NCBI RefSeq assembly: GCF_018138145.1
Contig: NZ_CP073104.1
Location: forward strand, 4,531,001 to 4,595,000
DNA: 64,000 bases
Source: Pseudomonas sp. SCA2728.1_7
Lineage (GTDB): Bacteria; Pseudomonadota; Gammaproteobacteria; Pseudomonadales; Pseudomonadaceae
Reading direction: 5' to 3'
In this document: positions 8,819 through 17,498 of the stretch, piece by piece
Position numbering within the stretch: the stretch's first letter is position 1
Layout: the number at the start of each line of letters is the position of its first letter
Position numbers and translations under genes: made by a program
The notes under the pieces: model-generated
Database searches by the model: none
Seen by the model: only the letters and a program-made list of their open reading frames with translations
What the model was told of the DNA's origin: nothing

Positions 8819-10210
8819 TTAAGCCTGAGCCAACTCCGCATGCTCATCAGCATCCAGCAGCTCTTTATCGGTCTGCTGCATCACCTGACTGGTAATCGCA
8901 CCAGCGGTAATCGAACCACTCACGTTCAACGCCGTACGGCCCATATCGATCAGCGGCTCAACCGAAATCAGCAACGCCACCAGTGACACCGGCAAACCCA
9001 TCGCCGGCAGCACGATCAGCGCCGCGAACGTCGCGCCGCCACCGACCCCGGCCACGCCCGCCGAGCTCAACGTCACAATCGCCACCAGCGTCGCGATCCA
9101 CAGCGGATCCAGCGGGTTGATGCCCACGGTCGGCGCAACCATCACTGCCAACATCGCCGGATACAGACCCGCGCAGCCGTTCTGGCCGATGGTCGCACCG
9201 AACGACGCGGCAAAACTCGCCACCGATTGCGGAATGCCCAGACGACGCGTCTGCGCTTCAATGCTCAGCGGAATGCTCGCGGCACTGGAACGGCTGGTGA
9301 ACGCGAACGTCAGCACCGGCCAGATCTTGCGGAAGAAACGCAGCGGGTTGATCCCGGCCGCCGACACCAGCAAACCGTGCACGACAAACATCAGGCCCAG
9401 ACCGAGGTACGACACGACGACAAAACTGCCGAGCTTGATGATGTCCTGCAGGTTGGAACCGGCGACCACTTTGGTCATCAGCGCCAACACGCCGTAAGGG
9501 GTCAGCTTCATCACCAGACGTACCAGACGCATCACCCAGGCTTGCAGGGTGTCGATGGCGTTGATCACTTTTTGACCTTTTTCGACGTCATCCTTGAGCA
9601 GTTGCAGCGCGGCAACCCCGAGGAATGCGGCGAAAATCACTACGCTGATGATCGAGGTCGGCTTGGCCCGTGCCAGATCGGCGAACGGGTTCTGCGGGAT
9701 GAACGACAGCAGCAGTTGCGGCACATTCAGGTCGGCAACCTTGCCGGCGTAGTCAGTCTGAATGGTTTGCAGACGGGCCATTTCCTGGGTACCGGCGACC
9801 AGACCTTCAGCGGTGAGGCCGAACAGGTTGGTCAGGCCGATGCCGATCAGCGCGGCAATCGCGGTGGTGAACAGCAGGGTGCCGATGGTCAGGAAACTGA
9901 TCTTGCCCAGCGACGAAGCATTGTGCAGGCGCGCCACGGCGCTGAGGATCGAGGCGAACACCAGCGGGATAACGATCATTTGCAGCAACTGCACGTAGCC
10001 GTTGCCGACCAGATCGAACCAGCCGATCGAGGCTTTCAGCACCGGGTTGCCGGCACCGTAAACGGTGTGCAGGGCCACGCCGAACGCGACGCCCATCGCC
10101 AGCGCGAGCAGGACTTTTTTCGCCAGGCTCCACGTGGTGTGGCGGGTTTGTGCCAGACCGAAGAGCAGGGCGAGGAACACCAGCAGATTGAGGATCAGCG
10201 GCAGATTCAT
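8819..10210 (-). CDS. Dicarboxylate/amino acid:cation symporter family, L-cystine transporter type (TcyP/YdjN-like)
   Basis: A 463-residue inner-membrane symporter of the DAACS family with about eight hydrophobic segments and re-entrant loops. Motifs include [18 protein letters not shown] in the N-terminal half, the serine-rich [19 protein letters not shown] loop, and [16 protein letters not shown]. These fit the TcyP/YdjN cystine branch better than the aspartate or succinate branch. I placed the start at 10210 because CGGAG precedes it at good spacing and the protein then begins directly with the first membrane helix; an in-frame start at 10252 adds 14 residues. The substrate is a family-based inference. 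Confidence 0.85.
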   Translation of the reverse strand: MNLPLILNLLVFLALLFGLAQTRHTTWSLAKKVLLALAMGVAFGVALHTVYGAGNPVLKASIGWFDLVGNGYVQLLQMIVIPLVFASILSAVARLHNASSLGKISFLTIGTLLFTTAIAALIGIGLTNLFGLTAEGLVAGTQEMARLQTIQTDYAGKVADLNVPQLLLSFIPQNPFADLARAKPTSIISVVIFAAFLGVAALQLLKDDVEKGQKVINAIDTLQAWVMRLVRLVMKLTPYGVLALMTKVVAGSNLQDIIKLGSFVVVSYLGLGLMFVVHGLLVSAAGINPLRFFRKIWPVLTFAFTSRSSAASIPLSIEAQTRRLGIPQSVASFAASFGATIGQNGCAGLYPAMLAVMVAPTVGINPLDPLWIATLVAIVTLSSAGVAGVGGGATFAALIVLPAMGLPVSLVALLISVEPLIDMGRTALNVSGSITAGAITSQVMQQTDKELLDADEHAELAQA

Positions 10211-10385
10211 GAAAACTCCGATAAGACTTGTGCCAGTCGCGTTCTTGGGCAACTGCGAACCGGCAAGCCTAACAGTTTGATTTGCAATGAATTAATACCA
10301 AAATCGCAGGTCGTCCGTCGTTTTTGGAATAAGGCTGTGTTGCTCTCGGCAATGCATCTGGCGCAATAGGGACGTGGGCGGTCGC

Positions 10386-10404
10386 TGACAGACGAGGACT
10401 GTCA
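10386..10404. promoter_or_regulatory. Inverted repeat TGACAG-N7-CTGTCA upstream of pchP
   Basis: A perfect six-base inverted repeat with a seven-base spacer, about 50 bases upstream of the pchP start in the 241-base gap to the divergent symporter gene. It has the form of an operator for a dimeric regulator. In P. aeruginosa pchP is controlled by the AraC-type activator GbdR; whether this site is its target is unknown. Confidence 0.4.
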
Positions 10405-10451
10405 CACTTATTTGTTAGCGTCGATCTCTTTGAATCAGGGAGAAGAGGCTT

Positions 10452-11510
10452 ATGAAGTTCGCACCGAAATTTCTGGCTGTCGCACTGGCTGTGGGCATGG
10501 GTCTGGCCACTCAGGCTTTCGCCACCGACCTGAAACACTGGCCGGCCGATCAGGCCAAAGCGCTGGACGCGATGATCGCGGCCAACGCCAACAAGGGTAA
10601 CTACGCGGTGTTCGACATGGACAACACCAGTTACCGCTACGACCTCGAAGAGTCGTTGTTACCGTTCATGGAAAACAAGGGCCTGATCACCCGCGACAAA
10701 CTCGATCCTTCCCTGAAACTGATGCCGTTCAAGGACACCGCCGACCATAAGGAAAGCCTGTTCAGTTACTACTATCGTCTTTGCGAAGTCGACGACATGG
10801 TCTGCTACCCATGGGTGGCGCAGGTGTTCTCCGGCTTCACCCTCAAGGAACTCAAAGGCTACGTCGACGAGCTGATGGCTTCGGGCAAACCGGTGCCCGC
10901 GACCTATTACGAAGGCGATGTGGTGAAGAAACTCGACGTCAATCCGCCGAAAATCTTCACCGGCCAGCAAGAGCTGTACAACAAGCTGATGGAGAACGGC
11001 ATCGAGGTCTACGTGATGACCGCAGCCTCGGAAGAGCTGGTGCGCATGGTCGCGGCGGATCCGAAGTATGGCTACAACGTCAAACCGCAGAACGTCATTG
11101 GCGTGACCACGCTGCTGAAGAACCGCGAAACCAACGAACTGACCACTGCACGCAAGCAGATCACTGCTGGGAAGTATGACGAGAAGGCCAACCTTGGCCT
11201 GGAGTTGACGCCGTACCTGTGGACCCCAGCGACGTGGATGGCCGGCAAGCACGCGGCGATTCTCACCTACATCGACGAGTGGAAAAAACCGGTACTGGTT
11301 GGCGGCGATACCCCGACCAGTGACGGTTACATGCTGTTCCACGATGTTGACGTGGCCAAGGGCGGGATTCACTTGTGGATCAACCGCAAGGACAAGTACA
11401 TGACGCAGTTGAACGGCATGATGGCCAAGCATGCGGCGGCGCAGGCCAAGGAAGGTTTGCCGGTGACGGCGGACAAGAACTGGGTGATCGTCAAGCCTGA
11501 AGAGATTTAG
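10452..11510 (+). CDS. pchP: Phosphorylcholine phosphatase, periplasmic HAD-family enzyme
   Basis: A 352-residue exported HAD phosphatase that releases choline from phosphorylcholine. The signal peptide ends near AFA at residue 24. The catalytic motif DMDNTS lies at residues 55-60 and the late acidic motif in GGDTPTSDG near residues 282-290. Conserved stretches such as YRYDLEESLLPF, YYYRLCEVDDMVCYPWV and PYLWTPATWMAGK match Pseudomonas PchP as I remember it. In P. aeruginosa the enzyme works with haemolytic phospholipase C to obtain choline from host lipids. A GGGAGAAGAGG ribosome site precedes the ATG. Confidence 0.85.
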   Translation: MKFAPKFLAVALAVGMGLATQAFATDLKHWPADQAKALDAMIAANANKGNYAVFDMDNTSYRYDLEESLLPFMENKGLITRDKLDPSLKLMPFKDTADHKESLFSYYYRLCEVDDMVCYPWVAQVFSGFTLKELKGYVDELMASGKPVPATYYEGDVVKKLDVNPPKIFTGQQELYNKLMENGIEVYVMTAASEELVRMVAADPKYGYNVKPQNVIGVTTLLKNRETNELTTARKQITAGKYDEKANLGLELTPYLWTPATWMAGKHAAILTYIDEWKKPVLVGGDTPTSDGYMLFHDVDVAKGGIHLWINRKDKYMTQLNGMMAKHAAAQAKEGLPVTADKNWVIVKPEEI

Positions 11511-11528
11511 TAAGACCGGGTCGCTCCC

Positions 11529-11593
11529 ATCGCGAGCAGGCTCACTCCTACAATTGGAATGCGTTCACCTGTAGGAGTGAGCCTGCTCGCGAT
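11529..11593. repeat. REP pair, ACTCCTAC class
   Basis: Inverted REP cores with a short spacer, between pchP and the ilvD terminator. Confidence 0.9.
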
Positions 11594-11634
11594 GGGGCCC
11601 TCATGCTCACCAACAACTTTAGCCCGACAAAAAA

Positions 11635-11658
11635 ATGCCCCGCACATTGGCGGGGCAT
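11635..11658 (-). terminator. Rho-independent terminator after ilvD, usable in both directions
   Basis: Nine-base GC-rich stem ATGCCCCGC / GCGGGGCAT with a six-base loop and an A-tract on the left that becomes a T-run for leftward transcripts. It lies 21 bases beyond the ilvD stop and also faces the end of pchP. Confidence 0.85.
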
Positions 11659-11679
11659 TTTGTCTCGGCGATTTGACGC

Positions 11680-13521
11680 TTACAGCCCGTCGAGCATCGC
11701 TTTGTTACGCACAGCACCCTTGTCGGCACTGGTCGCCAGCAGGGCGTAGGCCTTCAGTGCGGTGGTCACTTTACGTGGACGCACTTCAACCGGTTTCCAG
11801 CCTTTCTTGTCCTGCTCGGCACGGCGTGCAGCCAGTTCTTCGTCGCTGACCAACAGGTTGATCGAGCGGTTCGGAATGTCGATCAGCACTTTGTCGCCGT
11901 CCTGCACCAGACCGATAGCGCCACCGGCGGCGGCTTCTGGCGAAGCGTGGCCGATGGACAGACCCGAAGTACCGCCAGAGAAACGCCCGTCGGTGAGCAA
12001 CGCACAGGCTTTGCCCAGGCCTTTGGATTTCAGGTACGAAGTCGGGTAGAGCATTTCCTGCATGCCCGGGCCGCCTTTCGGGCCTTCGTAGCGAATGATG
12101 ACGATGTCGCCAGCCTTCACTTCGTCAGCGAGGATGCCGCGTACGGCGCTGTCCTGGCTTTCGAAGATCTTCGCGTTGCCTTCGAAAACGTGAATCGACT
12201 CGTCAACACCGGCGGTTTTCACCACGCAGCCATCGAGGGCGATGTTGCCGTACAGCACGGCCAGGCCACCTTCTTGCGAATAGGCGTGCTCGAAGCTGCG
12301 GATGCAGCCGTTTTCACGGTCGTCATCCAAAGTTTCCCAGCGCGTCGACTGGCTGAACGCCGTCTGCGTCGGGATACCGGCAGGGCCGGCCTTGAAGAAG
12401 TGATGCACCGCTTCATCGGTGGTCTGGGTAATGTCCCATTTGGCGATGGCTTCTTCCATGCTGCGGCTGTGCACGGTCGGCAGGTCGGTGTGCAGCAAGC
12501 CGCCACGGGCCAGCGAACCGAGGATGCTGAAGATGCCGCCGGCGCGGTGTACGTCTTCCATGTGGTACTTCTGGATGTTCGGCGCGACTTTGCACAGCTG
12601 CGGAACGGTGCGCGAAAGACGATCGATGTCGCGCAGGTCGAAATCGATTTCCGCCTCTTGGGCAGCAGCGAGCAAGTGCAGGATGGTGTTGGTCGAACCG
12701 CCCATGGCGATGTCGAGCATCATCGCGTTCTCGAACGCCTTGAAGTTGGCAATGTTGCGCGGCAATACCGATTCGTCGTTCTCGCCGTAGTAGCGTTTGC
12801 ACAGTTCGACGATGGTACGGCCGGCCTGCAGGAACAGCTGTTCGCGGTCGCTGTGGGTGGCGAGGGTCGAACCGTTGCCCGGCAATGCCAGGCCCAATGC
12901 TTCGGTCAGGCAGTTCATCGAGTTGGCGGTGAACATGCCGGAGCACGAACCGCACGTCGGGCAGGCACTGCGCTCGTACTCAGCGACTTTCTCGTCAGAA
13001 GCGCTTTCGTCGGCGGCGATTACCATGGCATCGACGAGGTCGAGACCGTGGGACGCGAGTTTGGTCTTGCCGGCTTCCATCGGGCCGCCGGAAACGAAGA
13101 TCACCGGAATGTTCAGGCGCAAGGCAGCCATCAACATGCCCGGGGTGATCTTGTCGCAGTTGGAGATGCAGACGATGGCGTCGGCGCAGTGGGCGTTGAC
13201 CATGTACTCGACGGAGTCGGCGATGATTTCGCGGCTCGGCAGCGAATACAGCATGCCGTCGTGACCCATGGCGATGCCGTCATCCACGGCGATGGTGTTG
13301 AATTCTTTCGCTACACCGCCAGCGCGTTCGATTTCGCGGGCGACCAGTTGGCCCAGATCCTTCAGGTGCACGTGACCCGGTACGAACTGGGTGAACGAGT
13401 TGGCAATCGCGATGATCGGCTTTTTGAAGTCGTCATCTTTCATCCCCGTGGCGCGCCACAATGCGCGGGCACCGGCCATGTTGCGGCCGTGGGTGGATGT
13501 TTTCGAGCGGTAATCTGGCAT
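11680..13521 (-). CDS. ilvD: Dihydroxy-acid dehydratase
   Basis: A 613-residue Fe-S dehydratase of valine, leucine and isoleucine synthesis, converting 2,3-dihydroxy acids to 2-oxo acids. Cluster-ligand regions are visible as [11 protein letters not shown] and [18 protein letters not shown]. The C-terminal domain contains [20 protein letters not shown]. The start at 13521 ([15 protein letters not shown]) is the family's standard N-terminus and has GGAGTG upstream; an alternative at 13545 adds eight residues. The 268-base gap upstream, to the MFS gene, is its leader/promoter region. Confidence 0.97.
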   Translation of the reverse strand: MPDYRSKTSTHGRNMAGARALWRATGMKDDDFKKPIIAIANSFTQFVPGHVHLKDLGQLVAREIERAGGVAKEFNTIAVDDGIAMGHDGMLYSLPSREIIADSVEYMVNAHCADAIVCISNCDKITPGMLMAALRLNIPVIFVSGGPMEAGKTKLASHGLDLVDAMVIAADESASDEKVAEYERSACPTCGSCSGMFTANSMNCLTEALGLALPGNGSTLATHSDREQLFLQAGRTIVELCKRYYGENDESVLPRNIANFKAFENAMMLDIAMGGSTNTILHLLAAAQEAEIDFDLRDIDRLSRTVPQLCKVAPNIQKYHMEDVHRAGGIFSILGSLARGGLLHTDLPTVHSRSMEEAIAKWDITQTTDEAVHHFFKAGPAGIPTQTAFSQSTRWETLDDDRENGCIRSFEHAYSQEGGLAVLYGNIALDGCVVKTAGVDESIHVFEGNAKIFESQDSAVRGILADEVKAGDIVIIRYEGPKGGPGMQEMLYPTSYLKSKGLGKACALLTDGRFSGGTSGLSIGHASPEAAAGGAIGLVQDGDKVLIDIPNRSINLLVSDEELAARRAEQDKKGWKPVEVRPRKVTTALKAYALLATSADKGAVRNKAMLDGL

Positions 13522-13779
13522 GGAGCACTCCGGGCGGCTAATCACTTACTAATCAGGTGCAAAAGGGGAGTGAGCTTCTATTGACGTCTGGAACACTCAG
13601 AAATGACCGTGTGTCCGTGAAGTTGCCGATGACGTTGCGGGATCGCCGCTGGTCTCAGCCTGAGCTCATAAACCCGCCGGGGGATGAATGGCGATGAATC
13701 AGCCGATTCTACACCGCTGGCGTCTGGAGGGAATGGCGCAAAGCATTGTTCCAGTGCAGACGGCGTGTGTGGGATGACG

Positions 13780-13806
13780 ACCGGCGGGTTTAATCACCGC
13801 CGGTCT
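13780..13806 (-). terminator. Hairpin at the end of the MFS gene
   Basis: Perfect nine-base stem GACCGGCGG / CCGCCGGTC whose nine-base loop includes the TAA stop of the MFS transporter. There is no T-run, so it may protect the operon 3' end rather than terminate alone. Confidence 0.45.
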
Positions 13807-15022
13807 GTGCAACGACATTGGCCTCTACGTTTCTTGCGCGGCGGCTGAGCCTGTTGTTGAGCACCAGCGCTGTCGCGCTCAATAGCACAAAGCTGTAGCC
13901 CAGCGTTGATTGCAGATTGGTCGGACTGAGGCTGATCAATGCGCTGATAAGCCCGCCACAAATAAAGATGATCGTGCTGCCCGCCGAGGCCGAGGTGCCG
14001 GCGTTTTCAGGAAACAGGCCCATGGCCCGAGAGGTGGCAGCGGGACGGGCGATGGTGGTGCCCGCCGTGCAGATCAGCATCGGAATCAACACAGTGGCCG
14101 GCGCCAGCGCATGATTGGCCGCCAGGTACAGCATCGCCAGCCCCGACAGCAGTATCAGGCTCAGTCCGGTGAGGATTTGCTGAACCGGCGTGATGCGTCG
14201 ATTGAGTACGGCGGCAAGGATGCCACCGACAACGTAGGCAGCGCCGTAAACCAGCAGGATCAGTGAAAAGTCATACGGCGCGAGCTGCAATTGATCCATG
14301 AAGATCAACGGCGAAATCACGATGAAGGAGAAGTGGCAGGCGAAGGCAAACGCTGAAATCAGCCAGTAGCCGACAAACTCGAAGTCCCCCAGCACGCGGC
14401 GGTAGGACTGAATGAAACCGAGCCGCACGCCACTGTTAGCCGGTCGGCTGTTCGGTAAAAACAGCCAGGCCTTGATCAGCACCATGGCGGACAGCGCGGT
14501 AAATACCCAGAAGCTGCCGCGCCAGCCGAGTGTGGCCTGGAGAAAGGTGCCGGCCAGCGGCGATACCGAGATGAAAATCCCGGTGGCGGTGACCATCAGA
14601 ATCCGCAAACGATCGCGTTCCTCACCTTCGAACAGATCCTGCACCAGCGCCTGGGACAGCACGAAACATCCACAGCCCAAGGCCTGCATCACTCGAAAGA
14701 CCAGGAACAGCGAGTAATCGGAGGTCATCACGCAACCGAGCGCGCCAAGCATCGATACGCTCATGCCGGCGAGTAACAAGCCCTTGCGCCCGATCACGTC
14801 CGAGAGTGGGCCGATCAGGACCTGAGCAAATGCGATCCCCACGGCGAACAGACTGATTGACAGTGCGATGTCTGCCGGTGAATGGCGAAAGTGCGTCGCC
14901 AGTGCCGGAAAGGAAGGAAGTAGCACATCCAGTGGAAACACGCCCAACAGCACCATGGCCAGTAACAGGCTGACAGCGGCGCGGCGCTGTCGAGTGGTTG
15001 CCACGGATTTTCCTTTATCCAT
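13790..15022 (-). CDS. Bcr/CflA-type MFS efflux transporter
   Basis: A 410-residue drug:proton antiporter with twelve predicted helices. Typical features are PLDVLLPSFPALATHF after helix 1, the loop motif GPLSDVIGRKGLLLAG at helices 2-3, and the motif-C-like GIFISVSPLAGTFLQ in helix 5. Its start overlaps the diiron oxygenase stop by eight bases, making it the last gene of the accessory operon 17204-13790. There it would most simply export the operon product or give self-resistance. In other settings the family exports bicyclomycin, chloramphenicol or cysteine, so the cargo cannot be named. Confidence 0.85.
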   Translation of the reverse strand: MDKGKSVATTRQRRAAVSLLLAMVLLGVFPLDVLLPSFPALATHFRHSPADIALSISLFAVGIAFAQVLIGPLSDVIGRKGLLLAGMSVSMLGALGCVMTSDYSLFLVFRVMQALGCGCFVLSQALVQDLFEGEERDRLRILMVTATGIFISVSPLAGTFLQATLGWRGSFWVFTALSAMVLIKAWLFLPNSRPANSGVRLGFIQSYRRVLGDFEFVGYWLISAFAFACHFSFIVISPLIFMDQLQLAPYDFSLILLVYGAAYVVGGILAAVLNRRITPVQQILTGLSLILLSGLAMLYLAANHALAPATVLIPMLICTAGTTIARPAATSRAMGLFPENAGTSASAGSTIIFICGGLISALISLSPTNLQSTLGYSFVLLSATALVLNNRLSRRARNVEANVVAQTGGD

Positions 15023-15992
15023 CGATCAGTCCTGCCTTGGCGAAAAGTTTCTGGTTATGGGGAAGGGCAAAAAAACCGGCCTTGCGCAGTGCATCCAGCG
15101 TAGCGATGGAACCTGATCGTGCACGCGCACGATTGGCGTGCACCGTTGCCATGCTGCCGACAATTTCCATCACGTCGCTGTCAGCAATGCCGGCTCCACG
15201 CAAGCTCTGTTGTAGCCAGCGTTCGTCCGCCTCGAAAAAAATCCCGATGATTTCCAGCAGTGTTCTGCTCGCAAAGGTGCGCTGGCGGCTGTTCATCGAC
15301 AGCCAGAAGTAATGGAACGCTTCGGCGAAGTAGCGACTGTGGCGGGCTTCGTCGGCCAGATGGTCACGCAGCATGTCGTTGACGCTGGACACCAGACTGT
15401 CTCGGCAGACGTCCAGCAGCTCCCGGGCAATGATGGTTTCCGAGACGAAACCCAGCAGAAACCATGCCAGTGCCCGGCTCTTTTCTGGCGTGCGGGCAAT
15501 CAGCGCATTCAGGCGGGTGATGCGCTGCGGAGTCGCCGGCCGTCCGGTGATTCCATAGAAATTGGCGATCTGCTCAGCGAGCCGATTGGAGAACAGCGCG
15601 TGGTAACCCTCGTCGGTGTAGAGCTGCAGCGCCGCGTGCTTCATCGGCAGAGGCACATAAATGGGCAGTTCGCGGTGCACGATGACTTCCACGGCACGAT
15701 TGACGATGCGGTGTTCGAGCAGGGTGGTGTAATCGAGAAAGTGCACCAGGTGGTTGGCTGACAGCCGGTGCAATACATCGCGCCCCGCCGCCTGAATGGC
15801 CGGATGTGCCAGATAAGGCAGAAACGCCGGTGGAAACCAATGGCGGGTTTGCAGTTGCAGCGGCACATCGTCGGGCAATTGATAATCATGGGTACTGCTG
15901 CGCACGGAGGCACGGCTGTCCCAGTCTCCCAGGGTGAATTTGAGCGCCCAGGACACCGGTGCTTGATCTGCGTCGGTAATCGACTGGGTCAT
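15015..15992 (-). CDS. AurF-like diiron N-oxygenase family protein
   Basis: A 325-residue helical protein with all seven ligand positions expected for AurF (p-aminobenzoate N-oxygenase): Glu93 (LLEH), Glu128-x-x-His131 (EGYH), Glu185 (SETIIA) and His211-x3-Glu215-x2-His218 (HLADEARH). Spacings nearly equal AurF (35, 57, 26, 4, 3 versus 35, 60, 27, 4, 3). The family oxidises amines to hydroxylamines or nitro groups and includes enzymes of several Pseudomonas natural-product pathways. The start at 15992 has AGAGGT upstream and overlaps the dehydrogenase stop (ATGA). The substrate is unknown; a modified peptide or amino acid is possible from the context. Confidence 0.8.
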   Translation of the reverse strand: MTQSITDADQAPVSWALKFTLGDWDSRASVRSSTHDYQLPDDVPLQLQTRHWFPPAFLPYLAHPAIQAAGRDVLHRLSANHLVHFLDYTTLLEHRIVNRAVEVIVHRELPIYVPLPMKHAALQLYTDEGYHALFSNRLAEQIANFYGITGRPATPQRITRLNALIARTPEKSRALAWFLLGFVSETIIARELLDVCRDSLVSSVNDMLRDHLADEARHSRYFAEAFHYFWLSMNSRQRTFASRTLLEIIGIFFEADERWLQQSLRGAGIADSDVMEIVGSMATVHANRARARSGSIATLDALRKAGFFALPHNQKLFAKAGLIDG

Positions 15993-17061
15993 GCTGACCT
16001 CTCGTGCAACAGTTCGCGCATTTCGTGACACATCACTTGCCCGTCGCTTTCTCCGCAGCCAACAAAAAACAGCGGTTGTTCAGCGCTGCCTTCGATATTG
16101 AGGAGTGCTTCGACCTGCTGGTCGGCAAACGCGCCGGTCAGCCAGGTATTGAGGCCCAGTGCTGTGGCGACCAACTGGAAGGTTTGCGACAGGTGACCGG
16201 CCTCGACGAAGGCCATGCGATAGGCGCGCGAGTGTTCGTACTTCCACCAGAGCCGGTCAAAACGGGGGTGATGAACAACCCCAGCGGCAGGTTGTTGATG
16301 AAATGCTGACCGCCGAGCAGGTGGCCCAGCGCTGGTTCAGGTAATGGACTGACCCGGCTCAAGGTATGGTCGGCCGGATGATAGACATAGATGCCGGGAT
16401 CCAGGCCGTCGACGTTCTGCACCAGCAGGAAGCCTTCGCAAGCGTTCAGGCCGCCGGCGGAAGGACTGCTGCGACGAGCGCTGAGTCCGACGGCGATACT
16501 GTCGTCGCGATCATTGTCACGTTCGTGGAGATAACCGAGGGAAAGGTAGAGCAGGGTACCGACGTCATTCAGCGTTATTGCTGCGCCTGTGTAGCTGCGG
16601 CAGGTTTTGCGCTGGAGCAGAACATTTCCAAGGCTGTTGTCATTCAATGCGCACGGCGCGGGCAGGGCGATACGCTGCTCGGGTGCGGGCGTCGGGCGGG
16701 CTGTAGTGGGCTGAGGGGTGGCCAGTACCTCGTTGCAGTGCGCCAGATATTGTCTGGACCACTCGTGAATATTCTGTGGGGTCTGTTCGCAGGGAATGTT
16801 TTGCGTGCCGATGTGATAAATCTTCGACAGTTCATCCCAACCCCATTGCGGACTGTCTATTTTTGAAATGGTTAGAATGCCCGCGCTTAATAGTTGTGTG
16901 TCTATTATGTTGTGGGTGTCGAAAAGTTTCGGGTTGTGGATTAGTTGTGCAAGTCGATTGGCATAATTCAGATCGAGTTCATGCTGAGTATGGTTTTTAT
17001 AGTTCCACACAATTTGCCCGGGTGAGCGCGGCAATATAAATAAGTAAGGGTTGATGTACAT
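15989..17061 (-). pseudogene. SagB-type nitroreductase-fold dehydrogenase, interrupted by a one-base frameshift
   Basis: Residues 1-267 read in one frame from MYINPYLF (start 17061), and the last 75 or so read in another frame ending at 15989. The first part has a SagB-like N-terminal region (PRSPGQIVWNYKNH) and the FMN-binding nitroreductase fold: RKTCRSYTG near 151, RRSSPSAGGLNACEG at 196-210, PGIYVYHP near 222. The junction is near 16255-16268, where the expected FDRLWWKYEHSRAYRM appears after loss of one base next to runs of four A and five G. The second part (MAFVEAGHLSQTFQLVATAL) is intact. It could be a real mutation, a sequencing error or recoding. SagB proteins oxidise azolines to azoles with FMN, but no YcaO partner is present. 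Confidence 0.8.
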
Positions 17062-17092
17062 ATCTGTCAGTTCACTCTGGAAAAAGTCAAAA

Positions 17093-17124
17093 GGACGCCG
17101 GGATGCCGGCACTTCCCAGCGTCC
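17093..17124 (-). terminator. Intra-operon terminator or attenuator between the peptide gene and the dehydrogenase gene
   Basis: On the minus strand an eleven-base stem GGACGCTGGGA / TCCCGGCGTCC (one G-U pair) encloses a ten-base loop and is followed by TTTTGACTTTTT. It begins nine bases after the peptide stop. This placement would give abundant short peptide mRNA and limited read-through into the enzymes, or allow attenuation. It also argues against a GTG start at 17112, which lies within it. Confidence 0.75.
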
Positions 17125-17132
17125 TGACTTAC

Positions 17133-17204
17133 TTAGCGGGCTTTAGGGGCAACCAGAAAAGCCAGGTTCGCGATTTTTTTACTTTCCAGAGAAATACTTT
17201 TCAT
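17133..17204 (-). CDS. 23-residue precursor-like or leader peptide
   Basis: A short frame absent from usual gene calls: ATG at 17204, TAA at 17133-17135. It is preceded by a strong AAGGAG site eight bases upstream and by a good promoter. The peptide begins MKSISLESKK, has a hydrophobic middle and ends AFLVAPKAR. It has no Cys; three Ser are near the N-terminus and Lys/Arg at both ends. It is too short for a transport signal plus mature protein. Position and context (hairpin terminator, then dehydrogenase, diiron oxygenase, exporter) suggest a RiPP precursor. An attenuation leader is the main alternative, although no single amino acid is strongly enriched. I do not recognise a homologue. Confidence 0.6.
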   Translation of the reverse strand: MKSISLESKKIANLAFLVAPKAR

Positions 17205-17232
17205 GATGTGAACTCCTTGTTCATTGATGGTT

Positions 17233-17285
17233 GAAGTCACCTCGTGGTGACAACTTCATAATAGTTTGTAATGGATTATTGGCAA
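17233..17285 (-). promoter_or_regulatory. Sigma-70-type promoter with a 5' stem-loop for the peptide operon
   Basis: Minus strand: TTGCCA (17285-17280), 16-base spacer, TATTAT (17263-17258). The predicted transcript would begin near 17251 and fold at once into GTCACC-ACGA-GGTGAC, extended by GAAG/CTTC. Such a 5' hairpin can stabilise mRNA. The rest of the 17205-17456 gap is conspicuously AT-rich for this genome and shows no other gene. Confidence 0.6.
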
Positions 17286-17456
17286 GAGGATATTAGGTAG
17301 GAAATTTCCAGTATTTTTGTCGGAGCAGTCTTTAGTCGGAAATAAACTTGTAGGGAAAGTTTCAGCAATTAAAAGACGTAAGGAAATATCCTGCACGTTA
17401 ACGCGAAAATAATTGTAGGAAGTGTTGGGGGATAACGAAGAGGCAGGGCAGCGTGC

Positions 17457-17482
17457 AAAAAAAAGGGAGCCTGCTGGCTCCC
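17457..17482 (-). terminator. Rho-independent terminator after rlmI
   Basis: Seven-base stem GGGAGCC / GGCTCCC with a four-base loop, followed for leftward transcripts by eight T. It lies 16 bases past the rlmI stop and isolates rlmI from the peptide operon. Confidence 0.85.
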
Positions 17483-17498
17483 CTCTTATCCGCGTGTA

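Noticed and set aside
11947..13584. 545-codon rightward frame opposite ilvD
   Set aside because: Shadow of ilvD, whose Fe-S motifs and terminator are unambiguous.
17061..17112. GTG start at 17112 for the SagB-type gene
   Set aside because: The start would lie inside the terminator hairpin and add 17 residues unlike the family N-terminus; ATG at 17061 gives MYINPYLF.
13790..17204. Classical azole (TOMM/microcin B17-type) cluster
   Set aside because: A SagB-type enzyme is present, but there is no YcaO cyclodehydratase or E1-like partner, and the peptide has no Cys and only N-terminal Ser residues.
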